64,000 nucleotides of DNA, from the NCBI GenBank assembly GCA_035470785.1, contig DATIQN010000051.1:1-64000 (forward strand), given 5' to 3'. Under the pieces are notes generated by a model, which had not been told where the DNA came from, did not search any database, and saw only the letters and a program-made list of their open reading frames with translations. Below are positions 16,417-25,862 of the stretch, in pieces (within the stretch, counting starts at the first letter, position 1; every line of letters begins with the position of its first letter). This stretch comes from Croceibacterium_B sp035470785 (GTDB lineage Bacteria; Pseudomonadota; Alphaproteobacteria; Sphingomonadales; Sphingomonadaceae). The position numbers and the translations under genes were made by a program.

Positions 16417-19272
16417 TTAGTGCGCGGCGTCCCAGCTCAGGCCGTGGCCGATCTCGACCCTGAGCGGCACGTCGAGCGCCACTGACGGCAGCGCGGCCTC
16501 GGCCATGACGCGCTCGATCACCGGGCGTGCGGCCGCGACGTCGCCTTCGGGCAGCTCGAACACCAGTTCGTCGTGGACCTGCAGCAGCATTTTCACATGG
16601 CCGAGCCCGGCATCGGTTAGCGCGGGCATCATCCGCGCCATCGCCCGCTTGATGATGTCGGCGCTGGTGCCCTGGATCGGCGCGTTGATCGCCGCGCGCT
16701 CGCTGCCCTGGCGCTCGGCCTGCTGGCTCGAGCCGATCCGCGGGAACCAGGTCTTGCGGCCGAACAGCGTCTCCGAATAACCGCTCTCGCGCACGGTCTC
16801 GAGCGTGGTGTGGATGTAGTTCTGGATGCCGGGGAAGCGCTCGAAATAGCGGTCGATGATCGCTTGCGCCTCGTCCGCTTCGATCCCCAGCCTGCCGCCG
16901 AGCCCCCAGCGCGAAATGCCGTAGAGGATAGCGAAGTTGACCGTCTTGGCGCGCGCGCGGGTGTCGCGGTCGACGGTGCCGAACATTTCCTTCGCGGTGC
17001 GCGAGTGGATGTCCTCGCCCGCGGCGAAGGCCTCTTTCAGGGGCGGAACGTCGGCCATGTGCGCGGCCAGGCGCAGCTCGATCTGCGAATAGTCGGCGGC
17101 GAGCAGGACGTTTCCCTCCTCGGGCACGAAGGCTTCGCGGATTTGCCGGCCGATCGCGGTGCGGATCGGGATGTTCTGCAGGTTGGGGTCGGTCGAGCTG
17201 AGCCGGCCGGTCTGCGCCCCGACCAGCGAATAGCTGGTGTGGACGCGCCCGGTGGCGGGGTTGATCGCCGCCTGCAGCGCGTCGGTATAGGTGCTCTTGA
17301 GCTTGGCCAACTGGCGCCAGTCGAGCACCTTCTGCGCCACTGGAGCACCCTGCAGCGCGAGGCCTTCGAGGATCGCCTGGTCGGTCGAGTACTGCCCGCT
17401 CTTGCCCTTGCGCCCACCCTTGTAGCCGAGCTTGTCGAATAGGATGCGGCCGAGTTGCTGCGGACTGCCGATGGTGAAGCTCTCGCCGCAGCAGTCGTAG
17501 ATATCCTGCTCGATGCGGGCGATTTCGTGGGCGAACTCTTCGCTGAGCTTGGCGAGGCGGGTGCGATCGACTCTTATCCCGTGCCGCTCCATCGCCGCGA
17601 CCACCGGGATGAGCGGCCGGTCGACGCGTTCGTAGACACGCGTGCCGTGCTCGATCGCCAGGCGCGGCTTCAGGAGCGCATGCAACCGCCAGGTCACGTC
17701 CGCGTCCTCGGCGGCATATTCGGTCGCGCGGGCGAGTGGGACCTCGCCGAACGGAATCTGCTTCTTGCCGCTGCCGCAAATGTCCTTGAAGGTCAGCGTG
17801 GTGTGACCGAGGTGGCGCTGGCTGAGCTCGTCCATTCCGTGCCCGCCGCCGATGCCGTCGAGCGAGCGGCCCGCGTCGAGCGCAAAGCTGATGATCATCG
17901 TGTCGTCGACCGGGGCAACGTGAATGCCGCTGCGGGCGAGGATGTTGATGTCGTACTTGATGTTCTGCCCGATCTTGAGAACCGCGTCGCTTTCGAGCAG
18001 GGGCTTGAGCGCGGCGAGGGCGGCCGACTTGTCGATCTGATCCGGGCGCTCGGCGAACATGTCGCTGCCGCCGTGGCCGAGCGGGATGTAGCAGGCGTCG
18101 TTCGGGCCGAGCGCCAGGCTGACCCCGGCAAGCTCGGCGCGCATCGCGTCGATCGAGCTGGTCTCGGTGTCGATCGCCACCGCGCGCGCGGCAAAGGCGC
18201 GCTCAATCCAGTGATCGAGCCGCTCGAGCGTCTGCACGCATTCGTAGGTTGAGCGGTCGACCGGCGGGAATTCGGGCAGGGCCTGCCGGTCGCCGCTCGG
18301 CGCAGCAGGCGCGCCGGAGGTTTGCGGCTTGGGCGGATTGAGGTCGGTCGTGCGCGCCGGGCTGCCGCTGCCGCCGTCGAGACGCCGGAGCAGGCTGGTA
18401 AACCCGTGCTCGGTGAGGAACGCTGCGAGCGGCTCCTTCGGCACCGTGTCGAGCTTGAAAGCGTCGAGCGGCATCGGTAACGGGCAGTCTTCCTTGAGCT
18501 GCACCAGCACGCGGGAAAGCTCGGCCATCTCGCGGCCCTCGATCAGCCGGTCGCGCAGCTTCCCCGGCTTCATGTCCGGCGCGGCGTCGAGCGCGCCCTT
18601 GAGCGAGCCGTAGTCCTGGATCAGCTTCGACGCGGTCTTCGGCCCGATGCCATAAATGCCGGGAACGTTGTCGACGGAATCGCCCATCAGCGCGAGCACG
18701 TCACCCACCAGCTCAGGCCCGACGCCGAACTTCTCGACCACTTCGGGAATGTCGATCCGCTGGTTCTTCATCGTGTCGAGCATGTCGATGCAGCCGCCTT
18801 CGTGCCCGTCATTGGGCTCGGCGCACTTGCCGACCAGCTGCATCAGGTCCTTGTCCGAGCTGACGATGGTCACGTCCCACCCGCGCCGTGTGGCCTCTTT
18901 GGCGTAGGAGGCGATCAGGTCGTCGGCTTCGAGCCCTTCTTCCTCGATGCACGCCAAGCTGAACGCGCGGGTGGCGTCGCGGATCAGCGGAAACTGCGGC
19001 TTGAGGTCTTCCGGCGGCTCCGGCCGGTTGGCCTTGTACTGGTCGTAAAGGTCGTTGCGGAAGGTGTGACTGCCCTTGTCGAGGATGACCGCGAGATGCG
19101 TCGGTCCGTCGGCCTTGTGCAGGTCTTCGGCGAGCTTCCACAGCATCGTGGTGTAACCGTAGACTGCGCCGACCGGCGTCCCGTGCGGATTGGTCAGCGG
19201 CGGCAGGCGGTGATAGGCGCGGAAGATGTAGGCCGATCCATCGACCAGATAGAGATGCTGCTTGTCGGACAT
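16417..19272 (-). CDS. polA: DNA polymerase I
   Basis: Repair and Okazaki-fragment-processing polymerase, 951 residues with all three domains. The 5'-3' nuclease (about 1-290) opens with LYLVDGSAYIFRAYH and has GDSVDNVPGIYGIGPK. The 3'-5' exonuclease (about 345-540) appears active: Asp368-Thr-Glu370 in DTETSS, NIKYD and YAAEDAD are present. The polymerase domain carries motif A LLAADYSQIELRL and motif C QVHDELVFE (near residue 899). A Pro/Ala/Gly-rich linker (about 303-335) joins the nuclease to the rest. The upstream region contains a conspicuous palindrome. Confidence 0.97.
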   Translation of the reverse strand: MSDKQHLYLVDGSAYIFRAYHRLPPLTNPHGTPVGAVYGYTTMLWKLAEDLHKADGPTHLAVILDKGSHTFRNDLYDQYKANRPEPPEDLKPQFPLIRDATRAFSLACIEEEGLEADDLIASYAKEATRRGWDVTIVSSDKDLMQLVGKCAEPNDGHEGGCIDMLDTMKNQRIDIPEVVEKFGVGPELVGDVLALMGDSVDNVPGIYGIGPKTASKLIQDYGSLKGALDAAPDMKPGKLRDRLIEGREMAELSRVLVQLKEDCPLPMPLDAFKLDTVPKEPLAAFLTEHGFTSLLRRLDGGSGSPARTTDLNPPKPQTSGAPAAPSGDRQALPEFPPVDRSTYECVQTLERLDHWIERAFAARAVAIDTETSSIDAMRAELAGVSLALGPNDACYIPLGHGGSDMFAERPDQIDKSAALAALKPLLESDAVLKIGQNIKYDINILARSGIHVAPVDDTMIISFALDAGRSLDGIGGGHGMDELSQRHLGHTTLTFKDICGSGKKQIPFGEVPLARATEYAAEDADVTWRLHALLKPRLAIEHGTRVYERVDRPLIPVVAAMERHGIRVDRTRLAKLSEEFAHEIARIEQDIYDCCGESFTIGSPQQLGRILFDKLGYKGGRKGKSGQYSTDQAILEGLALQGAPVAQKVLDWRQLAKLKSTYTDALQAAINPATGRVHTSYSLVGAQTGRLSSTDPNLQNIPIRTAIGRQIREAFVPEEGNVLLAADYSQIELRLAAHMADVPPLKEAFAAGEDIHSRTAKEMFGTVDRDTRARAKTVNFAILYGISRWGLGGRLGIEADEAQAIIDRYFERFPGIQNYIHTTLETVRESGYSETLFGRKTWFPRIGSSQQAERQGSERAAINAPIQGTSADIIKRAMARMMPALTDAGLGHVKMLLQVHDELVFELPEGDVAAARPVIERVMAEAALPSVALDVPLRVEIGHGLSWDAAH

Positions 19273-19314
19273 GGCGCGTTTCGTAGCAGCGCGTTAGCGC
19301 GAGGTCAGCCGGGC

Positions 19315-19354
19315 AATTGTGGCAATGTGCCACAATTCACTTGCCCTGCCACAA
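19315..19354. promoter_or_regulatory. Palindromic operator-like element with an extra half-site
   Basis: AATTGTGGCA (19315-19324), three bases, then TGCCACAATT (19328-19337) form a perfect 10-bp inverted repeat. A third copy of the half-site, TGCCACAA, lies at 19347-19354, 19 bases from the start of the second arm. The element is in the divergent gap between polA and the Ala-rich lipoprotein gene. The short spacer suits a dimeric repressor, not a terminator. I cannot name the regulator. Confidence 0.6.
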
Positions 19355-19465
19355 AGCTGCCATTATTCACGGCGTGGAAATCAGCCACCGCGCGGATTTC
19401 GCGCGCGCCGAATGGAACATTCCCGGTGCGCGCTTTCCTACTCGCTGTTCAAGGATACACATTAC

Positions 19466-19711
19466 ATGCGCAAGATCATCCTGGCCGCTGCCATCGCCGC
19501 CACTGCCCTGTCGGTTTCGGCCTGCTCGAAGAAGACCGAAGACGCCACCAGCGAAGCTGCTGACTCGGCTTCCGCCGACGCCGCCGCCAATGCCGATGCC
19601 GCCGCCACCGCGGTGACCGGTGCCGCTACCGACGCCGCTTCCGCGACCAGCGAAGCCGCCGGCGACGCGACCACCACCGCGACGACGACTGCGACCACTT
19701 CGACCAACTAA
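19466..19711 (+). CDS. Small Ala/Thr-rich lipoprotein
   Basis: The product has 81 residues. Residues 1-19 form a lipoprotein signal peptide with the lipobox Val-Ser-Ala-Cys20. The mature part is nearly all Ala, Thr, Ser, Asp and Glu, a low-complexity and probably disordered or helical tail. AAGGA lies 10 bases before the ATG. A strong terminator follows, so it is transcribed alone from the divergent region shared with polA. No function can be read from the sequence. Confidence 0.75.
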   Translation: MRKIILAAAIAATALSVSACSKKTEDATSEAADSASADAAANADAAATAVTGAATDAASATSEAAGDATTTATTTATTSTN

Positions 19712-19735
19712 TCGTTCGGTCGAACGGACAAGAAA

Positions 19736-19765
19736 GGGCGCGGCCTCGCTGGCCGCGCCCTTTTT
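19736..19765. terminator. Bidirectional terminator
   Basis: The perfect 10-bp stem GGGCGCGGCC/GGCCGCGCCC with loop TCGCT is followed by TTTTT on the plus strand and by TTTCTTG on the minus strand. It can end both the lipoprotein transcript (plus) and the beta-lactamase-homologue transcript (minus). Confidence 0.9.
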
Positions 19766-19784
19766 GTTTGCCGGAAAGGGAAGT

Positions 19785-20777
19785 TTAGGGGGCGGGAGTA
19801 GCGCGGTCGTAGCTGGCGCTGGCCCAGACTTGCGCCGGCTGCGCCTGGTAGCCGTCGTAGACCGCGCGCGCGATGGTGGCGATCTTCTCGAAGCGGTACT
19901 GATGGTTGCTGCCGCCGCCGGTGACGTAGATCGCCAGCGCGATGGCGTGGCCATCCGGGCCGGTCACGATGCCGACGTCGCTCGAGGTGTTGAACAGCGT
20001 GCCTGTCTTGTGCGCGACCATCACCCCGGTCGGCATTTGCCCGGGAATTCGCTGCGGGCCGGTCTTGCAGCGCGACATGGCGCCGAGCAGCACGGCCCGG
20101 CTCGACGCGGTGAGCCAGCGGCCGTCATGGAGCCCCTTGACCAGGCTGACCATGGCCATCGGCGTGGCGGAATCGCGCATGTCGACGCTGTTCGCCGGAT
20201 CGACCGAGCCGTCCTGATGAACCAGCGTATAGATATCGCGATTGAGGCTGAATTCGCGGATCCCGGCGCGCCGCACCCAGCCGGTCACCGCTTGCGGGCC
20301 GCCGACCACGCGGAGCAGGCCGTCGGCCGCTTCGTTGCTGCTGCGGGTTATCGCCAATTCGACAAGCTCGCGACCGGTCAGCAACTGGCCCGTCTGCGTC
20401 GGCGTCAGCATCATCGGAAACTTATCATCGAGGCCCCAGCGGCCTTCGTCGACGCCTTCGAGGAACGTCGCCGCGATGGCAATCTTGCTGGTGCTGGCGA
20501 GCGGAAAGCGCTGGCTGCCGAGGACCGAGATCGCCTTGCCGGTGGTCAGGTCGATCGCGGCGACGCCGATCCGGCCGCGAGAACTGTCGGCGATCTGCGC
20601 AATCTGCCGCTGGAGCCCCGTGTCGTAGGTCGCGGTCAGGTCCGACGGTGCCTGGGTGTTGCCGAGGACGCTGTCGAACTGCGCCTCAAGCCCGCTGTTG
20701 CTCGCGTGCGCCGGCACGATCGTGCTGATCCCAAGCACGAGCGGGGCGATATACCGTCCGAGACCTGCCAATGTCAT
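19785..20777 (-). CDS. Class A beta-lactamase homologue lacking Glu166
   Basis: Exported serine hydrolase of 330 residues with a signal peptide at about 1-26. The nucleophile motif STSK (Ser95, Lys98), the SxN motif Ser146-Ser-Asn148 and the KTG motif (257-259) are all present, so acylation by a beta-lactam is plausible. In the omega loop, Arg180 (the Arg164 equivalent) is followed by Asp-Ile-Tyr where class A enzymes have Trp-Glu-Pro. The general base Glu166 is therefore replaced by Ile182. The product could be a slow-turnover binder or a peptidoglycan-acting relative. I would not predict resistance from it. The GTG/ATG context upstream is unremarkable. Confidence 0.85.
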   Translation of the reverse strand: MTLAGLGRYIAPLVLGISTIVPAHASNSGLEAQFDSVLGNTQAPSDLTATYDTGLQRQIAQIADSSRGRIGVAAIDLTTGKAISVLGSQRFPLASTSKIAIAATFLEGVDEGRWGLDDKFPMMLTPTQTGQLLTGRELVELAITRSSNEAADGLLRVVGGPQAVTGWVRRAGIREFSLNRDIYTLVHQDGSVDPANSVDMRDSATPMAMVSLVKGLHDGRWLTASSRAVLLGAMSRCKTGPQRIPGQMPTGVMVAHKTGTLFNTSSDVGIVTGPDGHAIALAIYVTGGGSNHQYRFEKIATIARAVYDGYQAQPAQVWASASYDRATPAP

Positions 20778-21149
20778 TGCCTGTTGCTACCCATCCATCC
20801 CTGCGGATTAGTTAAGCGCAGCGCGCGGATTCAGGCAAGAATCTCAGCGATGAAGCGTGGTGTACGCGGTGACGAGTCGAGCAAAGTTCCTCGATTTACC
20901 CCATCGAAAGGCCGTTTCGTCAGCTTTTCGCGCCCACCGATCAACGCTTGGCGCGCGATTCAGCGATTGACCGAGTCGCGCAAGCGCTTGCCGATGCGTA
21001 CCGCGCGTGTGGTTTCGATTTCCGCTTTCGGTGCGGCGGCTCGCTCCCCCTCGGAGAGACAGTCAGTTCTTGCATTCCCGCGTACTCGGTCCCCATTCTG
21101 ATCGCGCACGACAAATATCATCGAAAGTGCGGTTTCGCCATAACCACGG
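20778..21149. other. Intergenic stretch without a convincing gene
   Basis: This 372-base gap separates the beta-lactamase homologue (start at 20777) from the fusion gene (stop at 21150), both on the minus strand. It is less GC-rich than its surroundings (one counted line is 55%). A minus-strand frame at 20960-21121 (53 codons from ATG) is open but has no ribosome binding site or recognisable product. I see no terminator, repeat or RNA fold that I would defend. Confidence 0.5.
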
Positions 21150-23126
21150 CTATTCCCCGAACGGGAAGGTGTCGGGCACGCCTTCGTGCGGCTCGACCGG
21201 CGTGAGCGGCTGCAACGCGCGGGTTTCGTCGAACCACACGAAAGCATCGAACTGCTGCGGCAGAACGGCCGTGCTGTAATGGCTCCAACGTTCGGTTTCC
21301 GGGCGGTAGATGACGCCGATGAAGCGCTCGAGCCGGGGCTCGGCGAGGCGCCTACGCACGGCTTCGTGCTTACCGGGCGTCAGGTCGAGCAGGAAGCGCG
21401 GCACGCCGCTGTCGTGGCACACGCGCTCGTAGGAATCGCCGCGCGAGGGAAGCACGCGCTTGGTTTCGTGGTCGCCGTCCCAGTCGGTCGCAGCGGTGAC
21501 GGTGCCGGTGTGAGTGCCGAACCCGATCAGCGCTGCCTGCTTACCCCACCTCTGGCGGACCAGCTGGCCGATGTTGTGTTCGCCGCGCACGGTGCCCATC
21601 TCGGTCGCCGCGGCATCGCCGATATGGCTGTTGTGGGCCCACACCAGCGCCTTCGCGTCGCGCCCGCGATGCTCAAGCAGGTGCTCGAGCGTCTCGGCCA
21701 TGTGGCTGTCGCGCAGGTTCCAGCTCTCGGCGCCGCCGTAGTACATGATCCGGTAATAGCGCTCGGCCGAGGCGATCAGCCGCGCGTTCATCGCCGCGCC
21801 GAACATTCCGCCGTCCTCGTGCAGGGCGCGTTCGAGCAAGTAGCGGCATTGCGCGATGACTTGCTGCTCGCACTCGGCATAGCCCTTGGTCAGCGCGGCG
21901 CGGCCGTAGGTCGTCGGCTCGGCCTGCCACGGCGTCAGGCAGCCATACCGCTCGCGCGCGACCCTGGCGGCCCCGGGATCGTGCTCGTCAAGATAGGCCA
22001 GAACCGCCTCGATCGAACCGGACATGTTGTAGATGTCGAGACCGTAGAAGCCGGCCATCTCGTCGGGGGCGCGGCCGCGATTGAGGGCGTGAAGGTCGTG
22101 CATCAATTGCGCTACCACCGGGTTACGCCACATCCAGGTCGGGAAGCGCTGGAACGGACGAGGGGCGCCGGGGCGCGGGTGCTGGTGGCGAATGTGACGG
22201 TCAAGCACGGCCGCGTCGGGCCAGTCGGCCTCGGCGGCGACGATGGTGAAGCCGTGCTTCTCGACGAAGCGCTTCGTGATGGCCGCGCGGGCGGCATAGA
22301 ACTCATGTGTGCCGTGGCTCGCTTCGCCGAGCAGCACGACCTTCCGGTCGGCAAAGCGGTCGAACGCGGCGGCGAAGGCTTCGTCGTCGATCCCCGGCAG
22401 CGGTTCGGCGGCCTCCGCGATCACTTCCGGAAGTGTCTTCGCCCGCGCCGGCTGATGGTTGCTCGCCGCCCGGCTGCCATCCTCATGGCGGCCGTGCGCG
22501 CCGATCAGCGGAACGAAGCGCACGCCACCAAGGTTTTGCTCGTCCCACGAATGCTCGCCAGTGCGGGTGACGCACAGCAGCGACTGCATGTCCTCGCCGC
22601 CGACCGGAACGACCAGGCGGGCTCCGATCTTGAGTTGGCGCTTGAGCGGCTCGGGCACCTTGTCGCCGCCTGCCGCCACCAGGATCGCGTCGAACGGCGC
22701 CTCGTCGGGCAAGCCTAGGCTTCCGTCCGCGCAAATTATCGAAACGTTGTCGTAACCGAGCGCGTCGATCCGTTCGGCCGCGGAGCGCGCCAGCGCCTCG
22801 TGCCGCTCGATCGCGAAAACGTCGCCGGCGATGCGCGACATCACTGCCGCGGCGTAGCCCGACCCCGCGCCGACCTCGAGCACCTTGCCACCGGGCGGAA
22901 TCTCGGCCGCGTCGATCATCAGCGCGACAATGTACGGCTGGCTGATCGTTTGCCCGGCGCCGATCGGCAGCGGGCCGTCCTCGTAGGCGAACTCACGCAG
23001 CGACTCGGGCACGAATTCTTCGCGCGGCACCGCGCGGAAGGCAGTCAGAACGGAGGGCGACTCGATGCCTCGGTGGCGGATCTGCCGCTCGACCATCGAT
23101 TCGCGCAATTCTTTAGGGTCGGCCAT
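21150..23126 (-). CDS. Protein-L-isoaspartate methyltransferase-erythromycin esterase fusion
   Basis: The product has 658 residues and two catalytic domains. Residues 1-215 are a protein-L-isoaspartate O-methyltransferase with the conserved GAGQTISQPYIVALM (56-70) and SAM motif VLEVGAGSGYA (82-92), which would start repair of damaged aspartate residues. After a linker (about 210-235), residues 236-658 form an erythromycin-esterase (EreA/EreB, TIKI-like) domain that keeps Glu268, His271 (GEASHGTHE), Glu299 (AEADWPD) and the two histidines of WAHNSHIGD (near 480). Both halves look complete, so this is a real fusion. The esterase substrate is unlikely to be erythromycin in an environmental organism. 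It lies 33 bases after the host-attachment-like gene and is probably co-transcribed with it. Confidence 0.9.
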   Translation of the reverse strand: MADPKELRESMVERQIRHRGIESPSVLTAFRAVPREEFVPESLREFAYEDGPLPIGAGQTISQPYIVALMIDAAEIPPGGKVLEVGAGSGYAAAVMSRIAGDVFAIERHEALARSAAERIDALGYDNVSIICADGSLGLPDEAPFDAILVAAGGDKVPEPLKRQLKIGARLVVPVGGEDMQSLLCVTRTGEHSWDEQNLGGVRFVPLIGAHGRHEDGSRAASNHQPARAKTLPEVIAEAAEPLPGIDDEAFAAAFDRFADRKVVLLGEASHGTHEFYAARAAITKRFVEKHGFTIVAAEADWPDAAVLDRHIRHQHPRPGAPRPFQRFPTWMWRNPVVAQLMHDLHALNRGRAPDEMAGFYGLDIYNMSGSIEAVLAYLDEHDPGAARVARERYGCLTPWQAEPTTYGRAALTKGYAECEQQVIAQCRYLLERALHEDGGMFGAAMNARLIASAERYYRIMYYGGAESWNLRDSHMAETLEHLLEHRGRDAKALVWAHNSHIGDAAATEMGTVRGEHNIGQLVRQRWGKQAALIGFGTHTGTVTAATDWDGDHETKRVLPSRGDSYERVCHDSGVPRFLLDLTPGKHEAVRRRLAEPRLERFIGVIYRPETERWSHYSTAVLPQQFDAFVWFDETRALQPLTPVEPHEGVPDTFPFGE

Positions 23127-23159
23127 CGTCCGGACTCCTCACAACAACCGGCAACATGG

Positions 23160-23570
23160 TCACGTCGCGGCGAGCGATTGCGCGGCCTGCTGCGGCGATT
23201 CCCAGATAAGATCCTTCGCCACCTCGGCGACGATCCGGGCTTGCAGGACCTTGTGAAAATGCGGGCGCATTTCACCGAGCGTGCGCGGATCGGCGACGAT
23301 CACGAGTTGCTCGATTTCTCCGGCCAGCGCCTTCGCATTCAGCCACTCGGCCACCGCGGCACCGTGCGCGATCTCAGGCAAGTCGGCGTGCGCGCCCGCG
23401 GTGGACAGGCCTCCGCGATCGTCGCTGGTCCCTTCACCGTGAACAAAGGCCTTGATCTTCGGCTCGGCGACCAGTTCGAGCTTCAGCTCGAAGATCTGCC
23501 CGGTATTGCGCAGCAGCCTGAAATGCTCGCCGTCGACGAGGGCGACATGGGCCATATGCGGAATCTTCAC
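23160..23570 (-). CDS. Host attachment (baeRF-like) family protein
   Basis: The product is a cytoplasmic protein of 136 residues resembling the PF10116 'host attachment' family, which is related to bacterial eRF1-like folds. It opens with HMAHVALVDGEHFRLLRN and ends in a conserved helical part with IVADPRTLGEMRPHFHK. The start is GTG at 23570 with AAGGAG seven bases upstream; an ATG five codons further in is less well placed. Despite the family name, members are widespread in free-living bacteria and have no settled role. It precedes the methyltransferase-esterase fusion on the same strand. Confidence 0.75.
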   Translation of the reverse strand: MKIPHMAHVALVDGEHFRLLRNTGQIFELKLELVAEPKIKAFVHGEGTSDDRGGLSTAGAHADLPEIAHGAAVAEWLNAKALAGEIEQLVIVADPRTLGEMRPHFHKVLQARIVAEVAKDLIWESPQQAAQSLAAT

Positions 23571-23703
23571 CGTCGCTCTCCTTGCTTGATCGGGTTACCC
23601 GACCAACGGGTGACCTGGCCGTGAGTGCCGACCAGCTTGTGAGCTGTGCATGGGCGAAGCGATCGGCGCCGGTCATTCGTAATGAACCGGACTGCGGTCA
23701 AAC

Positions 23704-23734
23704 AAAAAGGGCCGGAGGATCGCCCCTCCGGCCC
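23704..23734 (-). terminator. Terminator of the groES-groEL operon
   Basis: Read on the minus strand, the 10-bp stem GGGCCGGAGG/CCTCCGGCCC with a 6-base loop is followed by TTTTTG. It lies 22 bases after the groEL stop. Confidence 0.9.
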
Positions 23735-23756
23735 TTCGTGTTGCTTGGCGTGGGGC

Positions 23757-25397
<1,641 letters not shown>

Positions 25398-25453
25398 TTT
25401 CGTTTCTCCTGGGAATTCTGTGGGGTTGGGGAAGCGTTTGGGTCAGTCGGCGA

Positions 25454-25741
25454 TCAGCCGATGATCCCCATGATGTCGCTTTCCTTCATGATCAGCAGGT
25501 CTTCGCCGTCGATCTTGACCTCGGTGCCCGACCACTTGCCGAACAGGACGCGGTCACCGGCCTTGACGTCGGGCGGGGTTATCTTGCCGTCGTCCGAACG
25601 CGCGCCGGTGCCGACAGCAACGACTTCGCCCTCGCTCGGCTTTTCCTTGGCGCTGTCGGGAATGATGATTCCTCCGGCCGTCTTCTCTTCGGCTTCGAGG
25701 CGGCGGACCAGCACGCGGTCGTGCAGGGGACGGAATGCCAT
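25454..25741 (-). CDS. groES: 10 kDa co-chaperonin GroES
   Basis: GroES lid of 95 residues, the usual length. It starts MAFRPLHDRVLVRR and has the mobile loop EEKTAGGIIIPDSAKEKP (about 18-35) that contacts GroEL. It is the first gene of the operon; a CIRCE palindrome lies 33 bases upstream of its ATG. Confidence 0.98.
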   Translation of the reverse strand: MAFRPLHDRVLVRRLEAEEKTAGGIIIPDSAKEKPSEGEVVAVGTGARSDDGKITPPDVKAGDRVLFGKWSGTEVKIDGEDLLIMKESDIMGIIG

Positions 25742-25774
25742 GTGAATGACCTTTCTCAGTTGGTGAAAAATCCC

Positions 25775-25801
25775 TTGGCACTCTCGCAAGGAGAGTGCCA
25801 G
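25775..25801. promoter_or_regulatory. CIRCE operator (HrcA binding site)
   Basis: TTGGCACTC, nine bases, GAGTGCCAG: the arms match the CIRCE consensus TTAGCACTC-N9-GAGTGCTAA with the canonical spacer. It starts at the predicted transcription start of groES, so HrcA bound here would block initiation until heat shock. hrcA itself is not in the window. Confidence 0.93.
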
Positions 25802-25808
25802 CGGGGCG

Positions 25809-25837
25809 CATATGGTTGGGGTTGGCGAGGTCGTCAA
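25809..25837 (-). promoter_or_regulatory. groES-groEL promoter
   Basis: On the minus strand TTGACG (25837-25832), 17 bases, then CATATG (25814-25809). Transcription would start about seven bases further on, at the edge of the CIRCE element. The -35 box is near consensus and the -10 box is weaker, as is usual in alphaproteobacteria. Confidence 0.6.
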
Positions 25838-25862
25838 CACCCGCGGGCGAAGAAAATTCGCG

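Noticed and set aside
20960..21121. A 53-codon minus-strand frame just downstream of the methyltransferase-esterase fusion.
   Set aside because: It has no ribosome binding site and no recognisable features, and lies in a low-information gap.
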